From Qipengyuania huizhouensis (GTDB lineage: Bacteria; Pseudomonadota; Alphaproteobacteria; Sphingomonadales; Sphingomonadaceae), in assembly GCF_019711635.1 (NCBI RefSeq), contig NZ_JAIGNT010000002.1:248001-312000 (forward strand): a stretch of 64,000 nt of DNA, read 5' to 3'. The first letter of the stretch is position 1. Each line of letters begins with the position of its first letter. This document shows positions 54,416-64,000 of the stretch, one piece after another. The notes beneath the pieces are model-generated. The model was not told the DNA's origin and ran no database searches. It saw only the letters and a list, made by a program, of their open reading frames with translations. The position numbers were made by a program, and so were the translations under genes.

Positions 54416-55387
54416 TTATCCTCCTGTCATTGCTGGCATAATTTCACGCACAACTCCGACGGCAGCGGGTAGAATGAGAACGCCGATCATCGTGGGCAAC
54501 ATGCAGGTCACCAGCGGTATCGAAATAAGCACCGGCAGCCGATGCGCCTTCTCTTCTGCGCGCATCCGTCGCGCCTCGCGCATTTCCAACGCATAGACCC
54601 TGAGCGTGCTGGAAATGCTCGTACCCAGCTTGTCGGACTGGATCAGCAGCGTCGCGAAGGACCGGATTTCATCGACCCCCGCGTTCTCGCCCATCCGCCG
54701 CATGGCATCTTCCCGCGAAGCGCCGGCCCGCATCATCAGCGTGGTTTCGGTGAACAGCTCCGATACCAGCGGATGGGTCGTCGCGATCTCGCGGCCCACC
54801 CGGTCCAAAGCGGATTCAAGGCCGAGACCGGCTTCGACGCAGACCAGCAGCAGGTCGAGCGAGTCGGGAAAGCCGTTGATGATCTCGTTCTTGCGCCGAT
54901 CCGCCTTCGCCTGGACGAACAGATACGGAAGGTAGAACCCGAAAAGCGCGCAGATCGCGGAGATGATATAGATTTGCACGATTCCCGGCGGTTCGGGATC
55001 GGTGACGACACCCAGCAGGTAAAATCCCGGAAAGGCGAACACCAGCACAATCCGGACCAGCGTATAAAGCCGGGGTGCGGAGCTGCTGCGATAGCCGGCG
55101 GCCTTCAGCAGCTTTTGCAGCTTGTCGTCCTCGGTATCGGTCAGCTTGATGCCGGAAGATTCGATCGATTGCGCGATCTGCGCCCAGCGGCTCTCGCTTT
55201 CCCGCTCGAGCACGTTGTTCTCGAATTCGATGCTGTTTTCGCGGCCGAGCCGGGCGATCTGGTTTCCCAGTACCCGGCGCTTGGCAGCCCAGTTGACCGC
55301 AATCAGCACCACGCCCACCGCGACGGCGAAAATGATCGCCAGGATCAGTATGCGTACAAGCCAGTTCGAGATCGCGAGTTCGAGCAT
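54416..55387 (-). CDS. tadC: Tad pilus inner-membrane platform protein TadC
   Basis: A 323-residue membrane protein with the GspF/T2SSF fold (about 165-300): FPDSLDLLLVCVEAGLGLESAL, ETTLMMRAGASREDAMRRMGEN and GTSISSTLRVYALEMREARRMRAEEKAHR. Hydrophobic segments lie near residues 10-30, 107-125, 132-152 and 293-318. With TadB it forms the platform that the CpaF ATPase drives. One base separates it from tadB. Confidence 0.93.
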   Translation of the reverse strand: MLELAISNWLVRILILAIIFAVAVGVVLIAVNWAAKRRVLGNQIARLGRENSIEFENNVLERESESRWAQIAQSIESSGIKLTDTEDDKLQKLLKAAGYRSSSAPRLYTLVRIVLVFAFPGFYLLGVVTDPEPPGIVQIYIISAICALFGFYLPYLFVQAKADRRKNEIINGFPDSLDLLLVCVEAGLGLESALDRVGREIATTHPLVSELFTETTLMMRAGASREDAMRRMGENAGVDEIRSFATLLIQSDKLGTSISSTLRVYALEMREARRMRAEEKAHRLPVLISIPLVTCMLPTMIGVLILPAAVGVVREIMPAMTGG

Positions 55388-55388
55388 A

Positions 55389-56390
55389 TCAGACCTTGAT
55401 ATCGACCATTTTGCGGATGGTGATGACCCCTATGACGTAGAGGACGGACAGCGTGATCGTGCCGATGATGAAAATCGGATCCTCGATCACGTTGAGATAG
55501 AATTGCGGATTGGACAAGAACACGACCACGAAGGCGAAGACCGGCAGGACGGTGAGCATCCAGCCCGTCATCCGGCCTTCCGAACTCAGCGCCCGGACCT
55601 TCATGAACATCGACGCGCGTTCGCGGATGACCGTGGCCAGGTTTTCGAGGATTTCGGCCAGATTGCCCCCGGTTTCGCTTTGCACCGAGAGCGAGACCAC
55701 GAACATCTTCATGTCTTCGAGGTCCCAGCGTTCGGCCATGGCGTTTAGCGCGGTCACGAGGTCCGAACCATAGGTGATCTCGTCGGCCACAATGCCGAAT
55801 TCGGTCCCGATCGGATCGTCCATTTCGCGCGTGAGCAGTTCGATCGCCGAGGCGACCGGGTGGCCCGAACGCAGCGCACGCACGAAGATATCGAGCGCGA
55901 CCGGAAACTGCTTTTCCACCTTTCTCCGGCGTGAGGCGGCAATGCGTTGCAGGACGAGGTAGGGCAGGACGAAAGCCAGCGAGAGGGCCATCAGAAAGGC
56001 CAGCTGGATGACGCCGAAACCGATGCCGACCCCGAAGCCTGCGGCCACGAGGATTACGAGGGCGAAGATAACCAGCCCGGCAATGGTCATGAACATGGCC
56101 AGCTGGCCCATGCCCACGGGAATGGCGGAGGCGAAGACGGCGCGCTGGAAATTCTCCACGATCCCGCGAACGACCGGGGGCAGATGCGGATGCTGGCGCG
56201 GGCTGTTCTTGAGCAGCTGGGATACGACTTCGTCCCGGTCCGCGCCGGACTGTATCAGAGTCATCCGGCGGTTGACGGCCCGCGAATAGGTACGCTTTTC
56301 CGCCGCCGACCGCGCGAGGGTTTGGGCAATCAGGAATACCGCCACGAAGACGGCGAGCAGGAAAACGATCCGGATGATGGTCTCGGCCAC
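55389..56390 (-). CDS. tadB: Tad pilus inner-membrane platform protein TadB
   Basis: A 333-residue GspF-like membrane protein, similar in plan to TadC: FPVALDIFVRALRSGHPVASAIELL, FGIVADEITYGSDLVTALNAMAERW and QSETGGNLAEILENLATVIRERASMFMKVRALSSEG given here only in outline. Hydrophobic segments at about 5-20, 100-145, 270-290 and 305-325. It lies one base after cpaF, in the usual cpaF-tadB-tadC order. Confidence 0.94.
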   Translation of the reverse strand: MAETIIRIVFLLAVFVAVFLIAQTLARSAAEKRTYSRAVNRRMTLIQSGADRDEVVSQLLKNSPRQHPHLPPVVRGIVENFQRAVFASAIPVGMGQLAMFMTIAGLVIFALVILVAAGFGVGIGFGVIQLAFLMALSLAFVLPYLVLQRIAASRRRKVEKQFPVALDIFVRALRSGHPVASAIELLTREMDDPIGTEFGIVADEITYGSDLVTALNAMAERWDLEDMKMFVVSLSVQSETGGNLAEILENLATVIRERASMFMKVRALSSEGRMTGWMLTVLPVFAFVVVFLSNPQFYLNVIEDPIFIIGTITLSVLYVIGVITIRKMVDIKV

Positions 56391-56391
56391 G

Positions 56392-57780
<1,389 letters not shown>

Positions 57781-57784
57781 GATC

Positions 57785-58969
57785 TCAGCCCTCCTCGACC
57801 AGCGCGAGCATGTGTTGGGCCAGCGAGTCGATATCGGCGGCAAACCTGCTCTTGCGCTGGACATCCCTAGCGAGGACGCCGCGGGCCTGCGCCTGTTCGA
57901 TCAGCTGTGTGTCAGAATGGACCATGGCGGAAATGCGGTGGCCGAGTGCATCCTCGATGCCCTTGCGGTCGATCTTCTTGAACAGGCCGGACGCCGTGTG
58001 ATTGAGCGCGATGGCGACATGCGCTTCCGGGTAATCGAAGTTGCGCAGGAGCTGCAGCTTGCGCTTCACCTGGCGCAGCGCCCCGATGGAACCGTTGCCG
58101 ACCAGCAGCACGGCGTTTGCTCCCAGCAAGGTCGACATCGCCCAGTTGGTGAGCGCGCCGGGCATGTCAAAGAGCACGAGGTCGTATTTGCGGCGCGCCA
58201 GCGCCACGACCGAACGGAGGCCGCCGAGGTCGAGTTCCTCGATCGGCATGATGTCGGCCGGGGCGGCGATTACGTCGAAGGTTTCGCTTCCTTCCACCGC
58301 CACCGAACGGAACAGCTCGTCGTCGAGTCTTGCTCCGGCCTCGACGAGGTCGATCAGCGATTTGCGCGATTTGCGGTCGAGGTAGGAGGCGGCGTCGCCG
58401 CTCTGCAGGTCGAGATCGATGACGCAGGCGCGCAGGCCCGGGCCCATCGCGCGGGCCATCGCATCGGCGAGGTGGGTGGCGATGGTGGTCGCCCCGGTTC
58501 CGCCGACGCATTTCTGCACCGCGAAGACCGGCGCCAGTTCGGGCGCGGGCTCGTCGGACGTATCGGCCTGTTCCCGCTCGACCTCGAGGATGGCGGTGAG
58601 CAGTTCGTCGGTGGTGAAGGGCATGGGCACTACGTCGCCGATGCCCTTGCGCAGCATCAGGCGCGTGATCGCCAGATCGACCTGCGGCAGGCCCGCGATG
58701 ATGGCGAGGTTGGGCCGCGCCTCGCGCAGCGCATCCAGCCGCGCCAGCGAGCGGGGGGCGGCGGGATCCACCTCGATCACCGCGATCCGTGCCTTGCTCA
58801 CCAGTTCGGCGGGAAGCGGCTCGGACGGTTCGATTTCGACCAGCGTCACCGTGTCCGCCAGCGTCTCCAGCCCGTCCAGCTCGCTCGGCCGGGCGAAGAC
58901 GAAGACCTGTTCCGGCAATCCGGCCATCTTGTTCGTCTCCGCGGCGTTGAATTTTTGGAAATTGCTCAT
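57785..58969 (-). CDS. cpaE: Pilus assembly protein CpaE/TadZ
   Basis: A 394-residue ParA/MinD-like protein with a degenerate receiver-like N-terminal domain (about 18-125). The P-loop reads CVGGTGATTIATHLADA (154-170): neither the signature Lys before GG nor the Walker Lys is present (V155 and A160). LRACVIDLDLQSGDAASYL and YDLVLFDMPGALTNWAM correspond to the switch regions. TadZ/CpaE proteins localise the Tad machine to the cell pole; atypical Walker A motifs are known in the group. First gene downstream of the tadE-like pair. Confidence 0.92.
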   Translation of the reverse strand: MSNFQKFNAAETNKMAGLPEQVFVFARPSELDGLETLADTVTLVEIEPSEPLPAELVSKARIAVIEVDPAAPRSLARLDALREARPNLAIIAGLPQVDLAITRLMLRKGIGDVVPMPFTTDELLTAILEVEREQADTSDEPAPELAPVFAVQKCVGGTGATTIATHLADAMARAMGPGLRACVIDLDLQSGDAASYLDRKSRKSLIDLVEAGARLDDELFRSVAVEGSETFDVIAAPADIMPIEELDLGGLRSVVALARRKYDLVLFDMPGALTNWAMSTLLGANAVLLVGNGSIGALRQVKRKLQLLRNFDYPEAHVAIALNHTASGLFKKIDRKGIEDALGHRISAMVHSDTQLIEQAQARGVLARDVQRKSRFAADIDSLAQHMLALVEEG

Positions 58970-58976
58970 GTCTGGT

Positions 58977-59555
58977 TCAATTCGATATCGTGCCTTCGCC
59001 GTCCTCTGAGGTCAGCGAATAGGCAAATTCGGGTAGGTCCACCGAGCCGATCAGCAGGCCGAACAGCGGCCTGTGTTCCATGTCGATCAGTCTTACGGTG
59101 ACGATGGGTGCGACGTCGGGACCGTTGGGGTCTCCGGAATATCCGAGGCCCGACCAGTCGTAATCGATCTGGACGTTTTCGGGCTGAATGGTGGCTTTGA
59201 AATCCTGCATCCGCGAAACGATGTCGGCGAAGGCCGCCGCGTCGTATCCCCAGTCGCTGCATCCGGCAGAATCGCAGGTGACGGTGGGAAACAGGTTCTG
59301 CGGCACGGGCGTGCCCTGCGGCACCTCGCCGCTCGCCGCGAAGCTGTAGTCATAGAGGTCGGCGGGCACGAGATTGGTCGCCACCGCCCAGCGCGCGCCC
59401 ATCTGGGTGGCCTTTTCGCCCTGGTTGATCGCCCATGCGTAATAGCCAACGTCCATGATGCCGAAGAGGAACAGCAGCATGATCGGCAGCACCAGCGCGA
59501 ACTCCGCCGCCATGGCGCCGCGAATGTCGCGGAGGAAGGTGCGCGCGCGGATCAT
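58977..59555 (-). CDS. TadE-like pseudopilin of the Tad cluster
   Basis: A 192-residue protein. The N-terminus MIRARTFLRDIRGAMAAEFALVLPIMLLFLFGIMD is the TadE/TadG_N pattern, with a Gly-Ala before the conserved Glu at +5 of the hydrophobic helix, i.e. the pseudopilin cleavage style. The periplasmic part carries three Cys (TCDSAGCSDW region). The start ATG at 59555 overlaps the stop of the next upstream gene (ATGA). It is the second of two consecutive TadE-like genes. Confidence 0.88.
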   Translation of the reverse strand: MIRARTFLRDIRGAMAAEFALVLPIMLLFLFGIMDVGYYAWAINQGEKATQMGARWAVATNLVPADLYDYSFAASGEVPQGTPVPQNLFPTVTCDSAGCSDWGYDAAAFADIVSRMQDFKATIQPENVQIDYDWSGLGYSGDPNGPDVAPIVTVRLIDMEHRPLFGLLIGSVDLPEFAYSLTSEDGEGTISN

Positions 59556-60046
59556 ATGCCGTTCACCACGGCCTCGGCGCTGGCCTGCACGTCGATCGAG
59601 GAATCGAGCAGCCCCAATTGTTCGAACAGCGATGGATAGGCGGTGCGCGCCTCCACCAGCAGGATCGGCGCCCCGCCGGTGGTGCCCTTGAAGATGCCGT
59701 CGTTTTCGTAATCCGTATCGCAGCGATAGGTCACGGTGATGTCGTCCAGCGCCATGCCGGGCACGCGCGCCGCGGTGCCGGTGGTGGTGCCGGTACGCGT
59801 CACCTGCTTGATCTGGCTTTCCGCCGCGCCGCTGATGCTGCCCCCGCAGGGGAAGTTGATCCACGGCAAACGCCCGCCATAGCGAGCGCCTTCGCGCACC
59901 GATTTGATCACCTTGTGCTCGGTATAGAAGTAATGCCCCGCCTCGAAGCCGACGAACATGAAGATCAGCAACAGCGGGATCATCAGCGCCATTTCTGCCG
60001 CTGCGGCACCGCGCGTATCGCGAAGGAAGGCGAGGGCGCGCATCAT
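59552..60046 (-). CDS. tadE: TadE-family pseudopilin
   Basis: A 164-residue TadE-like protein with MMRALAFLRDTRGAAAAEM then a hydrophobic helix, matching the prepilin-type motif G-xxxx-E expected for cleavage by CpaA. The mature part ends in a beta region (SSIDVQASAEAVVNGI). Start is ATGATG at 60046 or 60043, overlapping the tadG stop; both give nearly the same protein. Confidence 0.88.
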   Translation of the reverse strand: MMRALAFLRDTRGAAAAEMALMIPLLLIFMFVGFEAGHYFYTEHKVIKSVREGARYGGRLPWINFPCGGSISGAAESQIKQVTRTGTTTGTAARVPGMALDDITVTYRCDTDYENDGIFKGTTGGAPILLVEARTAYPSLFEQLGLLDSSIDVQASAEAVVNGI

Positions 60047-61602
60047 TCGATCAGATAGGGGACGTCCTTGCGGACCTCCTGTCCCTGTTGGGATCCGCCG
60101 CCGAGGATGGTTTCGCCGATCACCTCCACATAGACGTCGCTCGCCTCGGTGCGCAGCGAGGAGCCGTTGCCGCGGCGGGCAGAGGGTTCCACCAGGAACA
60201 CGTCGATGAACTTCAGGATCGCGGCATCGGTGGTGTTCGATCCCACCGCTTCGGCATTGCAGTTGATGATGGCGATGCTCAGCACCCGGCGATCGGGTGT
60301 CGAGGCAGGCGGCACGCCCGGTCCGTTGCACAGCGGGCTGCGCTGGGTGCTGTAACCGCCGGTGACATTGACATTGTCCAGCTGGCCGCCGCCCGCTGCG
60401 TGCTGTTCGTATTCCCACCGGTATTGCTGGTAACGGGTCGGGGTGGAACGCCCGGCCAGCTCGCTATAGCCATAGCTGGACCAGGTTGTGGGGATGCTGC
60501 CAAGGCTGTTCGTCTGGTAATAGGCGGCGCGGTCCCAGTTTCCGTCGCCCATCGTTCCGCCGATGCACGATCCGCTCACGCTGACAGCGTGGCACTTGTC
60601 GCGCGGGAAGCCCATCGGATCGAGCGCTGCGGCCTCCGTCGCGGTCAGGTCGTTGACCGGCGATGTCGGGCGATAGGGGTTCGGGCCGACCTGGAAGCCG
60701 CCATTGCTGATGGCGCAGCTTCCGCCTTTCTGGAGCAGGTCGATGCGCGCATTGGCGGGCGGCGGGCAGGATGCGTCGTTCGTCCCGCAAACATTGTTGA
60801 GACCGTTGGCATAGACGCCGACGCGCGTGTTGAGCGCATCGAGCACGCTGATCTGCTGGCCGGGTTTCACGTCCGCGCCATCTGTGGTCACGCAATCGCC
60901 CGGCGGAATTTCCCGGCCCAGCGTGCGGGCCGTGGCAATCGCACCATTGCCTGCATTCGTTTCGAGATAGCCGAACACGCCGGGGCCGTAGAGGCCGCCC
61001 TGTTCGTTGGCGATCAGGCGCACACCGTTGCCGACATAGAGCGCGGTGTTGAAATCGGGATCGCTCGCTTCGTTCGGATTGCACATCATCACCGGCGGGA
61101 CCTTGCAGATGGCAGAGCCGAGTCCGGCAAAGGCCACCCCGGCCAAATCCGCGCCATAGGCGCCAACTATCGGCAACAGCGAATAGTCCAGCCGCCGCCC
61201 ATCGACCTGCACTTCCACGTAATTCGCATTGGCATCGGTAGTTGCCGCATTGGCCTTGGCCTTGTCCTGGAAGAACCGGATCTGGCCGGTTCCATCGCAA
61301 GTGGTTTCGGATGCCACGGTCACGAACTGGCTTTCGGAGGACAGCAGGGCGAGGTTCTGCAGCATCCCCGATGCAGCATCGGCGGCGCGGGCACAGGCCC
61401 CGGTCCGGCCGTCCAGCTGGCTGGCTGCGGCCAGCGCGGCCTGGTCGGCGCCGTTCTGCAATTCGCTGTCCAGCCCCATCACGCGGGCGTAATCGAACCC
61501 GACCCCGGCAAAGGCGATCAGCGGAATCAGCGCAAGTGCATAGGTGGCCGCAACCGCCCCGCTCTGATCGCCGAAAAACCGCTTAGTACTGACCGCCTTC
61601 AT
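60043..61602 (-). CDS. tadG: TadG-like pilus assembly protein
   Basis: A 519-residue protein. The N-terminal segment FFGDQSGAVAATYALALIPLIAFAGVGFDYARVMG is the TadG_N pattern with one transmembrane helix and no Glu at the pseudopilin position. The large extracytoplasmic part has several Cys pairs (CARAADA, CDGTG, CKVPPVMMCNP) and resembles the vWA-like/TadG C-terminal region. In Tad systems TadG is minor-pilin-like or anchors the pilus. First of three overlapping genes. Confidence 0.88.
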   Translation of the reverse strand: MKAVSTKRFFGDQSGAVAATYALALIPLIAFAGVGFDYARVMGLDSELQNGADQAALAAASQLDGRTGACARAADAASGMLQNLALLSSESQFVTVASETTCDGTGQIRFFQDKAKANAATTDANANYVEVQVDGRRLDYSLLPIVGAYGADLAGVAFAGLGSAICKVPPVMMCNPNEASDPDFNTALYVGNGVRLIANEQGGLYGPGVFGYLETNAGNGAIATARTLGREIPPGDCVTTDGADVKPGQQISVLDALNTRVGVYANGLNNVCGTNDASCPPPANARIDLLQKGGSCAISNGGFQVGPNPYRPTSPVNDLTATEAAALDPMGFPRDKCHAVSVSGSCIGGTMGDGNWDRAAYYQTNSLGSIPTTWSSYGYSELAGRSTPTRYQQYRWEYEQHAAGGGQLDNVNVTGGYSTQRSPLCNGPGVPPASTPDRRVLSIAIINCNAEAVGSNTTDAAILKFIDVFLVEPSARRGNGSSLRTEASDVYVEVIGETILGGGSQQGQEVRKDVPYLIE

Positions 61603-61617
61603 GGTGCATGCCTCGTC

Positions 61618-61914
61618 CTAGTTTGGACCGCTGCCGGATACTGCTCGAGTTGTGCTGATGGTTTCGACCTCTTCGACATTGCCTTCGTTATAGGCGTCGA
61701 TCGCGCGCACCGCGTTGGTGGCCGAAGTCGGCGGGATCGGCGTGTCGTATTCGGGCGATGGGTCCACCACCTGCGCGGCCATGGTCGCGCGGTTGGCATC
61801 GCCCCAGGTCGGATCGCCCTGCGTCAGGTCCAGCCGCCCGTCATTATTGGTGCAGGCCGCAAGGGCCAGAGCCGCGCCCGCGATCGGCAGGATGCGCTTT
61901 GCGTCAATATTCAT
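61618..61914 (-). CDS. Small lipoprotein inside the Tad cluster
   Basis: A 98-residue protein with signal RILPIAGAALALAACTNND, lipobox LAAC. The mature part is hydrophilic (GDPTWGDANRATMAAQVVDPSPEYD and so on) and short. I recognise it as the small CpaD-position lipoprotein often between the secretin and tadG, but it is much shorter than true CpaD and lacks its repeats. AAGGAG precedes the ATG, whose first codons overlap the cpaC stop by 11 bases. Confidence 0.85.
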   Translation of the reverse strand: MNIDAKRILPIAGAALALAACTNNDGRLDLTQGDPTWGDANRATMAAQVVDPSPEYDTPIPPTSATNAVRAIDAYNEGNVEEVETISTTRAVSGSGPN

Positions 61915-63343
61915 AACCGTCTCCTTCGGCAGTGGCCGTTTCGCCATCCGCGGGAAGTTCGCCGGTAATCGGCTCCAGCGGGCGGGGCTTGTACCCTTCG
62001 CCGTCCAGCAACAGCACGTCGGCCTCGCTCGGGTCGTAGATCCGGTCGGTCGGCAGGCGCACCTGTTCGGGCTTGATCGGTGCCACCAGCCGCGGGGTCA
62101 CGATGATCAGCAATTCTGTTTCGCCCTTCTGGAAGGAGGAGGAACGGAACAGCGATCCGATGATCGGGATCGATCCCAGCAGCGGCACCTGGTTGACCGT
62201 GGTCGAAAAATCGCGCTGCAACAGGCCGGCGATGGCAAAGCTTTCCCCGTCGCGCAGTTCCAGCACGGTGCTGGCGCGCCGGGTCTGGAGGCCGGGAATC
62301 TGCAATCCGCCGATATTGATCGATGCGGCCTGGTCGATGGAGGATACCTCTGGCTCCACCACCAGGTTTATGACCTTGTCGGAAAGCACTGTGGGCGTGA
62401 AGCCCAGGCTGACGCCGAAGGGCTTGAATTCCACCGTCACGGCATTGTTGCCGTCCTGCCCGCCGCCTCCGCCGCTCTGCACCACGGGGATCGGGAATTC
62501 GCCGCCCGCAAGGAAGCTGGCGGTTTCACCCGAAAGCGCGATCAGCGTCGGTTCGGCCAGCGTCTTGGACAGGCCCTTTTCCTCCAGCGCATCCAGCGTG
62601 GCATCTATCGAAAGTCCGAAGACATCGTTGAAGAGGCCGCGGATAATTCCGAAGGATCCCTGGATCGTGTCGAGGCGCGGGTTGCCGTTGGGCAAATTGC
62701 CCGCGCCATTACCGATGGCCCCTTCCACATCGGTGCCATTGCCGAAGAATATGGAAGAACCCAGTTCCTTGCCGATATTGCGCGATACTTCGGCAAAGCG
62801 CACTTCCAGCATCACCTGCTGGCTGCCGCCCAGCGTCATCAGGTTCACGATCTTGTCTTCCGGCGCATAGGCGCGGGCAAGCTGCATTGCGCGGGAGGCT
62901 GCGCCCGCATCGCTGACCGTTCCGGACAGGACGATGGCACCGTTGGAAACACGGCTCTCCACCGGCTGGCCGGGCATCAGCTGGCCCATCTGTTCGCGCA
63001 GGCCCGCCACATCAGGGCCGACGGAAATATCCATCACCGCGATCACGCGGTTGCTGCGGTCGTACAGCGTCAGCGATGTCGTGCCCACGGCCTTGCCCAG
63101 CACATAGATCGAATTGCTGGATACGGGCAAGATATCGGCGATTTCCTCGTTCCCGATCATCGCGCGGTCGATCGCCGTATCGGCGGTCAGCACCTGGCTC
63201 TTGTTGACGGCGATATCCACCGTACCGGCATGGATGTTCGCGCCGCCCTGTCCGTAAACCTGCGCCGTAGCGGCGCTTGGGGCCAGTGCGGTCCCGGCCA
63301 GTGCCAGGGCGATCGCGGCGAGAGGCTTCTTCAGGCGAGCCAT
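61904..63343 (-). CDS. cpaC: Tad pilus outer-membrane secretin CpaC/RcpA
   Basis: A 479-residue secretin. Signal peptide ends near residue 28 (SAATAQ). The N-terminal pilus-assembly domain contains VNKSQVLTADTAIDRAMIGNEEIADILPVSSNSIYVLGKAVG (in outline); a BON-like/N1 region follows, then the secretin core with LSGETASFLAGGEFPIPV and the closing signature VPLLGSIPIIGSLFRS ... ELLIIVTPRLV. The channel lets the Flp pilus leave the cell. I placed the start at ATG 63343 with GGAG upstream rather than at 63361. Confidence 0.95.
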   Translation of the reverse strand: MARLKKPLAAIALALAGTALAPSAATAQVYGQGGANIHAGTVDIAVNKSQVLTADTAIDRAMIGNEEIADILPVSSNSIYVLGKAVGTTSLTLYDRSNRVIAVMDISVGPDVAGLREQMGQLMPGQPVESRVSNGAIVLSGTVSDAGAASRAMQLARAYAPEDKIVNLMTLGGSQQVMLEVRFAEVSRNIGKELGSSIFFGNGTDVEGAIGNGAGNLPNGNPRLDTIQGSFGIIRGLFNDVFGLSIDATLDALEEKGLSKTLAEPTLIALSGETASFLAGGEFPIPVVQSGGGGGQDGNNAVTVEFKPFGVSLGFTPTVLSDKVINLVVEPEVSSIDQAASINIGGLQIPGLQTRRASTVLELRDGESFAIAGLLQRDFSTTVNQVPLLGSIPIIGSLFRSSSFQKGETELLIIVTPRLVAPIKPEQVRLPTDRIYDPSEADVLLLDGEGYKPRPLEPITGELPADGETATAEGDGYEY

Positions 63344-63344
63344 C

Positions 63345-64000
63345 TTAACGCTCCACTTCATAGGATTGGCTTTCCGTGCCGCGGATGATTGCCATCGTTG
63401 GTCCGCGCGGGCGGCTCGGTGCACTCGCAGTGCGCGTGGCCTGCGTGCTGCCGCCCAGCATGGCGGGGGTGATATTGATAACCGGCTGCGTATCGCGGCT
63501 ACCGGCATCGCTGCCGCCGCTGTTGCCACGGCCGTAGATGCGATAGCCCGCCCCGCCGAGGTCGGAGAGCACAACCGTTTCGGTCGCGCCGACTTCCTGG
63601 TTTTCGACATTGCGCAGCGCCAAGGTGAAGGTGCCCACTTCGCGGGCCAGCGCCAGCTTCTGCGCGCCGTAAAGATCGGTCTGCAAGGTGGCCGTCTGGC
63701 TGACGGCGGGTTCGGTGCTCTTTTCATCCGCCACCTGGTCGGTAGCGAGGACGAGCACGTTTTCGAGTACGACATGCGTCATCTTGTCGTTGGTGCTGGA
63801 TCCATCGCCGGGAATCTGGCGAGTCAGCATCACGTCGACCACATCGCCCGGTCGCACGAAGCCGGAAACGCCGGCCACCCGGTTCACGGGGATGGAGACG
63901 GCGCGCATATCTTCGGGGAGATTGGCGGACAGCGTGGCGCGGCCGCCCGCGCCGCTGACCTTGCTGGCCAGGATCGGTTCGCCCGGGGTGATCGGGCGCA
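63345..64000 (-). CDS. cpaB: Tad pilus assembly protein CpaB/RcpC (5' end outside window)
   Basis: The visible part is open up to the window edge (about 218 residues). The first visible residues RPITPGEPILASKVSG belong to the SAF/antifreeze-like domain, followed by LPEDMRAVSIPVNRVAGVSGFVRPGDVVDVMLT, the RcpC/CpaB core, and a Ser/Thr/Arg-rich tail. CpaB is a periplasmic partner of the CpaC secretin. The N-terminal anchor lies beyond the end. One base separates it from cpaC. Confidence 0.93.
   Translation of the reverse strand, partial: RPITPGEPILASKVSGAGGRATLSANLPEDMRAVSIPVNRVAGVSGFVRPGDVVDVMLTRQIPGDGSSTNDKMTHVVLENVLVLATDQVADEKSTEPAVSQTATLQTDLYGAQKLALAREVGTFTLALRNVENQEVGATETVVLSDLGGAGYRIYGRGNSGGSDAGSRDTQPVINITPAMLGGSTQATRTASAPSRPRGPTMAIIRGTESQSYEVER

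Noticed and set aside
60088..61968. 626-codon open frame antisense to tadG
   Set aside because: tadG fits the operon order and overlaps; the opposite product shows no motifs.

Overview
The window looks like an ordinary chromosomal stretch of a GC-rich alphaproteobacterium, most likely Sphingomonadales and probably Erythrobacteraceae. The reasons are a CtrA cell-cycle regulator, the prfA-prmC-DUF4167 block, a Tad/Cpa pilus locus, a CIRCE-controlled groESL operon, an APH-like kinase/acyl-CoA dehydrogenase pair, and a REP-like palindrome of a type I recall from sphingomonad genomes. I see no rRNA, tRNA, CRISPR array, prophage or transposase. Assignments rest on reading the translated sequence; no database search was run.

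Layout. 1-7755: end of a 3-hydroxyacyl-CoA dehydrogenase, small stress or envelope proteins, mutS, then divergent maeB and a class V aminotransferase-like gene. 7870-11891: outer-membrane barrel, SDR, aldehyde dehydrogenase and a decayed amidohydrolase. 12061-16505: trmB, the minus-strand run lptB-rpoN-ctrA, and a small membrane protein. 16574-19884: pmbA overlapping a BON-MscS channel, and ppa. 19996-27065: plus-strand housekeeping run hisS-prfA-prmC-DUF4167-lnt-metK. 27116-31656: GbsR/MarR regulator with a membrane gene sharing its palindrome, then CaiB-like and SCOT-like CoA transferases with a HAD phosphatase between the SCOT subunits. 32150-41361: CDC48-like AAA ATPase, MscS channel, CHASE3/HWE histidine kinase, polA, small acidic lipoprotein, beta-lactamase-fold serine hydrolase. 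41488-46932: host-attachment-family protein, APH-like kinase, acyl-CoA dehydrogenase, large DUF305-LVIVD fusion. 47057-51510: groEL, groES, MscS channel, MATE exporter. 51760-64000: PilZ-XRE fusion, then the Tad pilus cluster, transcribed leftwards from cpaB (cut by the window end) to cpaA and a membrane-anchored hypothetical.

Themes. Envelope and osmotic functions recur (three different MscS channels, LptB, Lnt, Tad pilus). Fatty-acid or ketone-body CoA chemistry recurs (hydroxyacyl-CoA dehydrogenase, CaiB-like protein, ScoAB, APH/ACAD). The strongest regulatory signals are the CIRCE operator, GTTAAC sites before ctrA, a palindrome repeated before a GbsR gene and its neighbour, and a REP element supplying the start codon and first codons of prmC. 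The most system-like leads are the PilZ-XRE protein facing the Tad locus, the split ACAD10/11-like pair, and an orphan terminator hairpin in the longest gene-free stretch (31657-32149).
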